Source of the DNA: an uncultured Myxococcales bacterium
GTDB taxonomy: Bacteria > Myxococcota > UBA727 > VGSZ01
Direction: 5' to 3'
NCBI GenBank assembly: GCA_903952805.1
Contig: CAJBHN010000787.1
Span: 1-9,840, forward strand
Length of the DNA stretch: 9,840 bases
Below the pieces are notes generated by a model. It was not told the DNA's origin. It saw only the letters and a program-made list of their open reading frames with translations, and did no database searches. Shown one piece after another: positions 1 to 9,840 of the stretch. The position numbers and the translations under genes were made by a program. Positions within the stretch are counted from its first letter, which is position 1; each line of letters starts with the position of its first letter.

Positions 1-2
1 AG

Positions 3-311
3 ACTCTATATGACACGCTTTCAGACAAGGCTAAAGACAGTGTTGGCGAGAGGAAAGACGAACTCCTGCGCCTGGCCACGCTCTCTGGAACACCAGGATA
101 CTTGACATTCGAGGCACATAAGGAGAAGTACAATTCCCGGCATGCAGGCATGCATGATCTCGAGTGGAACAAGGGCATCAAGGCGCTCTACAACCCACAA
201 CAAGAACTCCCCAAGTGGTGGCCAAACACTCCAGCAGAGGGCAGGTTCCCCGACAGGAACGGCGTGTATCACCACGAGGATCTGGCTTCACTCAAGATTG
301 ATGCGTGCTAA
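3..311 (+). CDS. C-terminal part of an unrecognised protein (5' end outside window)
   Basis: This frame is open from the left edge to a TAA at 309-311, giving 102 visible residues. A TTG at 102 is only an internal possible start, because coding-like sequence continues upstream of it, so I treat the gene as truncated by the window edge. The visible end is mostly hydrophilic. It has a charged stretch (KDELLRLATL), then an aromatic, histidine-rich tail with HAGMHDLEWNKG, LPKWWPNTP and a closing NGVYHHEDLASLKIDAC. The paired histidines and tryptophans suggest a small enzymatic or toxin-like C-terminal domain, but I recognise no family and assign no function. Base composition is near 50-55% GC, clearly lower than the genes to the right, and codon third positions are mixed. 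It converges on the minus-strand gene ending at 327, leaving about 15 bases between the stops. Confidence 0.6.
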   Translation, partial: TLYDTLSDKAKDSVGERKDELLRLATLSGTPGYLTFEAHKEKYNSRHAGMHDLEWNKGIKALYNPQQELPKWWPNTPAEGRFPDRNGVYHHEDLASLKIDAC

Positions 312-326
312 CCAACAGCCATGAGA

Positions 327-1637
327 TCACGCCTGTTCACTCCGAGATCTGTCCCGATCTCGGAGCCCGTCATCACCAAGCGGTGCGAGTTTTCCCTCGC
401 TTTCTGAAATTTGCCGGAAATAGACCAGCATGCCCGTCCCGCGTCTATAAAAGCGAGAACCCAGCTCGCAACCCATCAACAACCACGCTCTAAGCATGCC
501 CCCTCGCACGTCCAAGTCCACGCCATCGGGCCAGGGGGGCAACAGCCGATCGTCGACCAATTCGGCGCCGGCATCGAAGGAGACGGCGCTGCGGGCGGCG
601 GCCCGGGCTTGATCGCGGACCGCGGCCCACACGTCGCGGGGCGGGGCTTCGGGGTCGACGGCGCTCGCGAGGCCGTCGGCGACCGCGACGGCGATGGCGG
701 CCCCCAACCGGGCTTCCAGGAAGCTGGCGCAGACCGCGTGGCGCCACAGCTGCTCGGCGGCGTCTCCCTTCAAGCCCACCAGCCGACGGATGGCCGGCGT
801 CGACAACGTCAACCCCAGGCCGCTGCCGACGTCGACGTCGGCCAGGCGGGCGTACGCCACGCCGACGCCGCGGGCCATCGCCAGCGAGCGACCGGCGGCC
901 AGCGACGGCGCCACCAACAGGCGGACGACGGCGCCGTCGTCGACGACGTGGCCGGCCAGCAGCCGGGGCGCCGGCCGCCGCTGCAGTGGACGGGCGTCGC
1001 GGGGCAGCGATTCCCGGGTGCCGCGCACCAATTCGATGATCACCGAATCATTGAAACGAGCCGGATCGGGCAGGTCGAGGGCCCGCACCAGCCGGTGGGC
1101 GTCGTCGACGGCGCCGTGGGCGACGCTGGCGAGGATGTCCAGCGCCGGCGCCACCATGCCCGTGCTGGCCGCCAAGAAGGCCCGCAGCGCGGCCAGCGCG
1201 CCGGCCGACGACGCCGGCAGGGCGGGACTGGTGCCGGTGTCCCGCAGGGCCTGGTCGAAGGCGAAGCGCACGGCGGCGGGGTCGAGGGCCTGGCGGCGGG
1301 CCTTGAGCAGGGGCAGGCGCAGCGACGGGTAGACCCGCCTTTCCTCCTTGTGGGCCAGGTGGCGCTCGGCCTCGGCCCGCGGCATCTGGCTGCCGTCGGC
1401 CACGATGACGATGGCGGTGTCGTCGGCGACGGCGGCGGCGACGCGCCCGGCGAGGGTGCGCTGTTGGACCACGCCAGGCAGGGCGAGGCGGGCCTCCTCG
1501 TCGCCGTCGCGGGCGTTGCGCTGGAGGGCCTGCAGGTCGGCGGGCGACATCGACATCGACGACGACGACGACGACGACGACGGCGACTGCCCCGCCAGCA
1601 GCGCGAGCAGGCAGCGGGCACTGTCGCGGGCCGTCAT
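327..1637 (-). CDS. Uncharacterised 436-residue protein, third gene of a coupled trio
   Basis: The start is the ATG at 1637-1635, which forms an ATGA overlap with the stop of the upstream gene. A longer open frame to 1949 exists, but its extra N-terminus is Arg/Gly-rich shadow translation of that gene. No convincing ribosome-binding site precedes the ATG, as expected if translation is coupled. Residues 20-27 are eight serines encoded by a TCG repeat, followed by MSMS. The rest is Ala/Arg/Leu-rich and helical-looking, with no signal peptide or membrane segment; VADDTAIVIVADGSQMPRAE and FNDSVIIELVRG are the most distinctive stretches. I recognise no catalytic motif. Residues 381-436 (from about 497 leftwards) have AT-rich third positions unlike the rest, so the native C-terminus may have been lost and replaced by read-through sequence. 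It probably works with the two upstream proteins; the function is unknown. Confidence 0.8.
   Translation of the reverse strand: MTARDSARCLLALLAGQSPSSSSSSSSMSMSPADLQALQRNARDGDEEARLALPGVVQQRTLAGRVAAAVADDTAIVIVADGSQMPRAEAERHLAHKEERRVYPSLRLPLLKARRQALDPAAVRFAFDQALRDTGTSPALPASSAGALAALRAFLAASTGMVAPALDILASVAHGAVDDAHRLVRALDLPDPARFNDSVIIELVRGTRESLPRDARPLQRRPAPRLLAGHVVDDGAVVRLLVAPSLAAGRSLAMARGVGVAYARLADVDVGSGLGLTLSTPAIRRLVGLKGDAAEQLWRHAVCASFLEARLGAAIAVAVADGLASAVDPEAPPRDVWAAVRDQARAAARSAVSFDAGAELVDDRLLPPWPDGVDLDVRGGMLRAWLLMGCELGSRFYRRGTGMLVYFRQISESEGKLAPLGDDGLRDRDRSRSEQA
340..365. repeat. Perfect 10-bp inverted repeat (hairpin), possible terminator
   Basis: CTCCGAGATC at 340-349 is exactly complementary to GATCTCGGAG at 356-365, with a six-base loop TGTCCC. 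It lies just after the plus-strand stop at 311 and inside the last codons of the minus-strand frame ending at 327. A hairpin between convergent genes would fit a shared transcription terminator, but neither side has a T run, so factor-independent termination is doubtful. A protein-binding palindrome or a recombination site is also possible. Confidence 0.55.
1558..1581. repeat. (GAC)8 trinucleotide microsatellite encoding Ser8
   Basis: Eight uninterrupted GAC units. On the coding (minus) strand they read as TCG codons and give serines 20-27 of the 436-residue protein. Length changes by slippage would add or remove whole serines without a frameshift. Confidence 0.9.
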
Positions 1638-2443
1638 TGGACCACACCGCCCGACATCGACCCCATCACCATCCGCAACAGGCCGACCACAACGGCGCCG
1701 ACGACGACGACGGCCAGCACCACCAGCGCGACCTTGGCGGAGGACGGGCTTGTGTCGATGCCCTCGTCGCTGCGCTGGGTGCTCATGGTGGCCATGGCCA
1801 GCGTCAGCAGCTCCTGCTGGGCGGCCCGGGCCCGGCTTTCGTCGCGCACGACGTCGAGGACCGAGCGGTAGCGGTGGCCGACAAACGCGAGTTCCCCCGC
1901 CGCCGCCGCCGTCTTGAGCAGGGCCTTGTGCTCGGCCTCGTTGGCCCACTGGCCGTCCAACAGCCGATCGAAGCGCGCCGCCAAACCCTGCTGGGCCGCA
2001 GTGGGTTCGATGGTGAAGCGGGCCCGGACCAGGGCGATGGTCCCTGCATCGAAGCTCGCGGCCAGCGACGTCGACGGCCCCGTCGACGGCCCCGTCGACG
2101 GCAGCGGGGCCGCGGGCGGCGCAAGCATGGTGGACACCAGGTCATCGGCCGACGCGGGAGGGCTCGACGCCGGCGGAGCCACCACCGACGTCACCGAGGA
2201 CACCGGTGAATCGGTCACGCTGGGCGCCGACGACAACGACGACAACGACGACAACGACGACAACAACGACAACACCGACAACGACGACGACGACAGCGGC
2301 AACCACGACGTGTGGCCGCAGGCACTGCAGCAAAGGCCGGCACGAGCAGAGCCATCGGCGGCCACGCTGCCGTCGACGGTGATGCCAGCCACCACGACCA
2401 ACGCCCGACACGACGGGCATTGGGCGATGACACCCGCGACCAT
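1634..2443 (-). CDS. Zinc-ribbon, Ser-rich protein with C-terminal membrane helix
   Basis: The ATG at 2443-2441 shares its A with the upstream TGA (TGATG). An AGGGAG at 2456-2451 lies seven bases before it, which favours this start over the TTG at 2446. The product is 269 residues. The N-terminus has a zinc-ribbon pattern, CPSC at residues 9-12 and CSACG at 39-43, so four cysteines probably bind one zinc. A long low-complexity linker follows (from about residue 51: Ser/Leu repeats, then Pro/Ser, then STGPSTGPSTS). Next is a predicted helical domain (about residues 145-225, with GQWANEAEHKALLKTAAAAG and HRYRSVLDVVRDE). A hydrophobic Val/Ala/Leu helix at about 237-260 should anchor the protein by its tail, leaving the ribbon in the cytoplasm. 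The helical domain resembles a pattern I recall from other myxobacterial proteins, with low confidence. A regulatory or adaptor role is possible but not shown. Confidence 0.88.
   Translation of the reverse strand: MVAGVIAQCPSCRALVVVAGITVDGSVAADGSARAGLCCSACGHTSWLPLSSSSLSVLSLLSSLSSLSSLSSAPSVTDSPVSSVTSVVAPPASSPPASADDLVSTMLAPPAAPLPSTGPSTGPSTSLAASFDAGTIALVRARFTIEPTAAQQGLAARFDRLLDGQWANEAEHKALLKTAAAAGELAFVGHRYRSVLDVVRDESRARAAQQELLTLAMATMSTQRSDEGIDTSPSSAKVALVVLAVVVVGAVVVGLLRMVMGSMSGGVVQ
2070..2103. repeat. 12-bp tandem repeat (GTCGACGGCCCC), nearly three copies
   Basis: Two exact copies (2070-2081, 2082-2093) and a partial third beginning GTCGACGGC at 2094. In the coding frame it gives the STGP-STGP-STS linker of the zinc-ribbon protein. 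The period is a multiple of three, so copy-number change keeps the frame. Confidence 0.85.
2229..2296. repeat. 9-bp tandem repeat (GACGACAAC) and degenerate triplet tract
   Basis: Four exact copies of GACGACAAC occupy 2229-2264, followed by a degenerate GAC/AAC tract to about 2296. Read on the minus strand it encodes the Ser/Ser/Leu repeats of the zinc-ribbon protein linker, just after the ribbon. It belongs to the same TCG-rich repeat class seen in the other minus-strand genes. Confidence 0.85.
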
Positions 2444-4677
2444 CAACCGGCTCCCTTGACGAGGTCGCCAACGTCGACGCGCTCGACCTTTTCCCGCTCC
2501 AGGCGGAAGAACGACAGCGGCACCACACTGTCGCCCTGCTCGTCAAACGAGATGGTGCCGGTGACGCCGACGAAGCCTTCGACGTCGTCGAGAGCCCGCT
2601 TGACGCTGCCACGGGTGGCGGGTTTCTGACCGGCTTGCCCGGGCAGTTGCCCTTCCAGGACGGCGCCAAGCAGCCGAGCGGCGTCGTAGGTTTGGGCCTC
2701 GATCAGCGACGGACGCGAGCGCATGCCGCGGCCGAAGCCCTCGATGAAGCGCTGCACCAACGGCGTTTGATCACCGGGATCGAAGCCGTCGACGAAGACG
2801 GCGCCGTCGACCTGACGGCCAAGGCGCTCGGCGAGGTCGGGATCGTTCATGGTGTTGACGCCGAGCAGTTGGACCGGACGCACCTTGTCGTTGCCGGTGG
2901 CCTTCTTGTAGGCCTCGACGGCGAACTTCTGGTTGGTCAGCAGCACGTCTTCCGAGATGAGCGCGGGGATGACGAAGCTGACGACCTTGTAGCTGTCGGG
3001 GATGAAGATGGCCTCGAAGTCGATGATGGGCCGGGCGCGATCGCCACAGCCCTCCATGGCCTTGCGCCGGCGGTACTCGTTGTCGATGCCGCGGGCGGCA
3101 TCGCGACACTCGGCGACGGCCTTGCCCGACCCCGAGGCCATGCCCCGCCCCACCAGGCTCTTGGCCTCGGTGGTGAACGTGGTCTGGTCCAGCGCGTAGC
3201 TCTCGATGGCCGTGACCTCGGCTTGTCGGGCGTCGAGGGCGTCCCAGAAATGGCCCATCATCTCGACGCCAAAGGCATGCTTGGGGTGCATGATCGCGAA
3301 GCGCTTGTATTTCATGCCGTCGACGGCGTAGGCGACGAGGGCCTGGGCCTGCTTCTTGGGCGTCAACGCCAGACGGAAGCTCCAGGGTCCGGCCTCGGGG
3401 ACGCCGTCGCGCCGCGCCAGCGAGATGAGGGGGACGCCGAAGTCCTCGCACGCCAACGCCACCGGCAAGCTGGTCTCAATGAGCAGGTCGCCCAAGATGG
3501 CGATGGCGTGTTGGCCCTCGACGAGGTCGCGGACGGCGGCGGTCGCGGTTTCGGCCCGGCCACCGGAGTCCCGCACGACGAGCCGAATGCCGCCGGGGAC
3601 GTTGATGGTGCCCACGAGAATCTCGGGGGCCTTTTTCCTGGGCACCACCTCGCCAGTCTCGGCATTGACCTCGGTGTCGGCGTCGGCGCCGTCGTCGGAC
3701 TCCTTGCCGACGGGCAGGTTGAACGCCAGGCGAATGGCCACCAGGGCCCGCTTGCCATAGGCGGCAAACTCTCCCGACAGGGGCAGCACCACGCCGATGA
3801 CCTTGGGGTCCACCTGCACGCGGGTGGCGAGTCGGGCCTGCAGCGCCCTGGCGGCCGCAGCGTAGCGCCCGGCGGGGTGCCGCTTGATGAGTTCACCAGC
3901 CAGCGCGGAGCCGGCCTCGTCGTCACCCAGATGCGTCTTGATGCGGGCCTGCTTCCACAGCAGCAGCTCGTCGGCGAAGGCGTCGCTGCTGAACTGCTGG
4001 CGCAGCCCGTCAACCGCCGAAAACGGCACGCCGCCCTGCGACACGGGGACGTCGAGGGCGAAGGCGGCGTCGACTTCCACCGCCTTGCGCTCTGACGCCG
4101 ACAGCCGCGGCAGCGCCGCCAACAGCGCCGTGAGCCCGTCGTTGGCCTTGCCCCCCGATACGAGTTCCCGCCCCAGCCGCACCAGCGCCGGTCCCTTCTC
4201 GGCGTCAGGGAGCTTGTCGACCGTGGCGGTGATCGACGACGACGACGACGACGACGAACCGCCGCCGGTGGCCAGCTGGGCCATCGACAACAACGACCGG
4301 GCGTCGTCGGCGTCGTCGGCGCCAGGCTCGTCGAGCAGAAAGCGCTCCAGCCACTTGCGGGCCTCCACCGCCGACGCCGGTGCCGCCTCGGCAAGCAGCA
4401 GGCGGGCCAGCGCCACCGTGGCCGGGCCCCGGGCACGGGTGTCAGCGAATTCGTCGACGACACGGCGATAGGCGGTTTTGGCGCCGCTGCGATCGCTCCT
4501 GGTCTCGGCGTCGGCCTGGGCCACCAGTTCCCGGGCCACGTCCTCTGCGCGCCGCTCGACGCCACCATCGATGACGACACGGGTCGAGGGACCGGTGCCG
4601 CGGGCGGCCGACGGCGTGGTGCAGGCCGCCACGACGGCGACGACGACAGCGACGGAGAAGGAACTCATGCGGGCCAT
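2443..4677 (-). CDS. Lipoprotein with LppC/LpoA-like type I periplasmic-binding fold
   Basis: The product has 744 residues from the ATG at 4677. A second ATG at 4668 is also possible, and neither has a strong ribosome-binding site. Residues 1-19 form a short lipoprotein signal with lipobox VAAC, so Cys19 would be lipidated; no Asp follows, which by the general rule favours the outer membrane. Residues about 40-285 are helical and TPR-like (AKTAYRRVVDEF, LARLLLAE, ELIKRHPAGRYAAAARALQ), interrupted by eight serines at 141-148. From about 293 the type I periplasmic-binding fold begins with VIGVVLPLSGEFAAYGKRA and continues through ILGDLLIETSLPVALACEDF, PKHAFG, IFIPDSYK and SLIEAQTYDAARLL. This TPR-then-binding-fold order matches penicillin-binding-protein activators of the LppC/LpoA family, although branched-chain amino-acid-type receptors share the fold. 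An insertion near 515-550 carries Cys524 and Cys544, a possible disulfide. It is first in the coupled trio and may regulate wall synthesis or sense a periplasmic ligand. Confidence 0.9.
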   Translation of the reverse strand: MARMSSFSVAVVVAVVAACTTPSAARGTGPSTRVVIDGGVERRAEDVARELVAQADAETRSDRSGAKTAYRRVVDEFADTRARGPATVALARLLLAEAAPASAVEARKWLERFLLDEPGADDADDARSLLSMAQLATGGGSSSSSSSSITATVDKLPDAEKGPALVRLGRELVSGGKANDGLTALLAALPRLSASERKAVEVDAAFALDVPVSQGGVPFSAVDGLRQQFSSDAFADELLLWKQARIKTHLGDDEAGSALAGELIKRHPAGRYAAAARALQARLATRVQVDPKVIGVVLPLSGEFAAYGKRALVAIRLAFNLPVGKESDDGADADTEVNAETGEVVPRKKAPEILVGTINVPGGIRLVVRDSGGRAETATAAVRDLVEGQHAIAILGDLLIETSLPVALACEDFGVPLISLARRDGVPEAGPWSFRLALTPKKQAQALVAYAVDGMKYKRFAIMHPKHAFGVEMMGHFWDALDARQAEVTAIESYALDQTTFTTEAKSLVGRGMASGSGKAVAECRDAARGIDNEYRRRKAMEGCGDRARPIIDFEAIFIPDSYKVVSFVIPALISEDVLLTNQKFAVEAYKKATGNDKVRPVQLLGVNTMNDPDLAERLGRQVDGAVFVDGFDPGDQTPLVQRFIEGFGRGMRSRPSLIEAQTYDAARLLGAVLEGQLPGQAGQKPATRGSVKRALDDVEGFVGVTGTISFDEQGDSVVPLSFFRLEREKVERVDVGDLVKGAG
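2451..2456 (-). promoter_or_regulatory. Ribosome-binding site of the zinc-ribbon gene
   Basis: The minus strand reads AGGGAG followed by seven bases and then ATG (2443). It lies inside the last codons of the lipoprotein gene. Its spacing decides the ATG at 2443 over the TTG three bases upstream, which would leave only four bases. Confidence 0.6.
4234..4257. repeat. (CGA)8 trinucleotide microsatellite encoding Ser8
   Basis: Eight uninterrupted CGA units on the plus strand read as eight TCG codons on the minus strand. They give serines 141-148 of the lipoprotein, between two helical segments of its N-terminal region. The length and codon are the same as in the tract at 1558-1581. Confidence 0.9.
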
Positions 4678-4818
4678 GGTCGGGGAGCCTACACAGAAAC
4701 ACACCGCCGTCGATGGCGCTTCCCGCTGCGCGGTGACTGCGTCGGCACGAGGATTTGCGACGAACTGTCGGATGCCCCTTGCAATGAGCACCGTCTTTGG
4801 TAGGGATCGCGTCGCCGA
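4678..4818. other. Divergent intergenic region between lipoprotein operon and tRNA-Ile
   Basis: This is 141 bases with no credible gene and starts in both directions. It should hold the promoters of the minus-strand trio and of the tRNA. The only promoter-like sequence I can point to faces the tRNA. I see no clear -35/-10 pair for the lipoprotein gene. TTGCAA at 4779-4784 is palindromic and could in principle serve either direction. Confidence 0.5.
4779..4806 (+). promoter_or_regulatory. Possible promoter of the tRNA-Ile gene
   Basis: TTGCAA at 4779-4784 resembles a -35 box. After 16 bases, TAGGGA at 4801-4806 could be the -10 box. This would put transcription start a few bases before the mature tRNA at 4819. 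The -10 match is weak (TA at the first two positions), so this rests mainly on spacing and on position directly upstream of the tRNA. Confidence 0.4.
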
Positions 4819-4895
<77 letters not shown>

Positions 4896-4904
4896 GAAGC
4901 CGAC

Positions 4905-4930
4905 GAAAGCCCCCGCAAGGGGGCTTTTTT
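4905..4930 (+). terminator. Intrinsic terminator of tRNA-Ile
   Basis: AAAGCCCCC (4906-4914) pairs with GGGGGCTTT (4919-4927) across a GCAA tetraloop, and the T run reaches 4930. The stem is almost all G-C and starts about ten bases after the CCA end. On the minus strand only three Ts follow the stem, so it should act mainly in the plus direction. Confidence 0.9.
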
Positions 4931-4934
4931 CGTT

Positions 4935-4958
4935 GGCCCCCGCAGGGTGCCAATTTTT
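4935..4958 (+). terminator. Second, weaker hairpin with T run (tandem terminator)
   Basis: GGCCCCC (4935-4941) pairs with GGGTGCC (4945-4951) with one mismatch across a three-base loop, followed by AATTTTT. It lies directly behind the strong terminator and may act as a back-up to protect the convergent TPR gene from antisense read-through. The three-base loop and the mismatch make it less certain. Confidence 0.5.
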
Positions 4959-5023
4959 CATTGATGGCTGAAAGCGACGACAAGCCCCGTGGCCGCGTGT
5001 GGGCCGGAGCGGCCGGAACCGGG

Positions 5024-9840
<4,817 letters not shown>

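Larger units (their letters stand above)
1..497. other. Lower-GC segment at the left edge
   Basis: From the window start to about 497 the DNA is roughly half G/C by rough line counts (for example about 47% in 1-60 and 55-57% in 361-480). Sequence from about 510 on is far richer. The change is abrupt, falling near the AGCATGCC at 493-500, and the codon usage of the minus-strand frame crossing it changes at the same place. The segment contains the plus-strand gene end, a perfect inverted repeat at 340-365 and the odd tail of the minus-strand gene. It may be the edge of an acquired segment, but no integrase, transposase or flanking duplication longer than 8 bases is visible, so this is inference from composition alone. 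Confidence 0.5.

Noticed and set aside
446..452. TATAAAA considered as a promoter
   Set aside because: There is no -35 partner at proper spacing and no gene start downstream on either strand that would use it.
411..1871. 486-residue plus-strand open frame
   Set aside because: It is antisense to the coupled minus-strand genes, contains long Arg runs from the GAC repeat and reads as low-complexity Gly/Arg/Gln. It is a high-GC shadow.
1638..1949. N-terminal extension of the 436-residue protein
   Set aside because: The sequence is Arg/Gly low complexity and overlaps the zinc-ribbon gene in another frame. The ATGA junction gives a better start.
1558..2296. Repeats considered as a CRISPR array
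   Set aside because: The repeats are contiguous 3-, 9- and 12-base units inside coding sequence, with no spacers.
2635..4095. Another 486-residue plus-strand open frame
   Set aside because: It lies exactly opposite the lipoprotein gene, whose recognisable binding fold is on the minus strand. The equal length to the frame at 411-1871 is coincidence.
4988..5016. GGCCGC/GCGGCC inverted repeat after the TPR stop considered as its terminator
   Set aside because: The stem is only six bases with a long loop and there is no T run on the minus strand. It is expected by chance in GC-rich DNA.

Overview
The window is high-GC bacterial DNA from about position 500 rightwards, with strongly G/C-biased codon third positions. 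The gene content points to a Myxococcota (myxobacteria-like) genome. It holds a very large tetratricopeptide (TPR) protein with a C-terminal domain I associate with that phylum, a serine-rich zinc-ribbon membrane protein, and a periplasmic-binding-fold lipoprotein. The phylum is inferred from recalled family resemblance, not from a search.

Layout. (1) 1-497 is visibly less GC-rich. It carries the C-terminal end of an unrecognised plus-strand gene (3-311). A convergent minus-strand reading frame (stop at 327) runs into it, and its last ~56 codons have codon usage unlike the rest of that gene. (2) 327-4677, minus strand, is a compact three-gene unit. A lipoprotein with an LppC/LpoA-like type I periplasmic-binding fold (2443-4677) is followed by a zinc-ribbon/Ser-rich/single-membrane-helix protein (1634-2443) and an uncharacterised 436-residue protein (327-1637). 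The junctions are TGATG and ATGA, so the three are probably translated in a coupled way. (3) 4678-4818 is a divergent intergenic region. (4) 4819-4895, plus strand, is a complete tRNA-Ile(GAU) with encoded CCA, followed by a strong intrinsic terminator and a weaker second hairpin with a T run. (5) 5024-9840, minus strand, is the TPR giant. Its stop is at 5024 and its reading frame stays open to the right edge, so its true start lies outside the window.

All four minus-strand genes carry in-frame TCG-type repeat tracts that encode poly-serine or Ser/Pro/Leu runs. This is the most distinctive pattern here. The coupled trio suggests a cell-envelope function: an outer-membrane or periplasmic sensor/activator lipoprotein, a tail-anchored zinc-ribbon protein and a partner of unknown role. 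I found no CRISPR array, transposase, integrase, rRNA or recognisable defence system. The strongest leads are the coupled trio, the recurrent poly-Ser microsatellites and the compositional break near 497.
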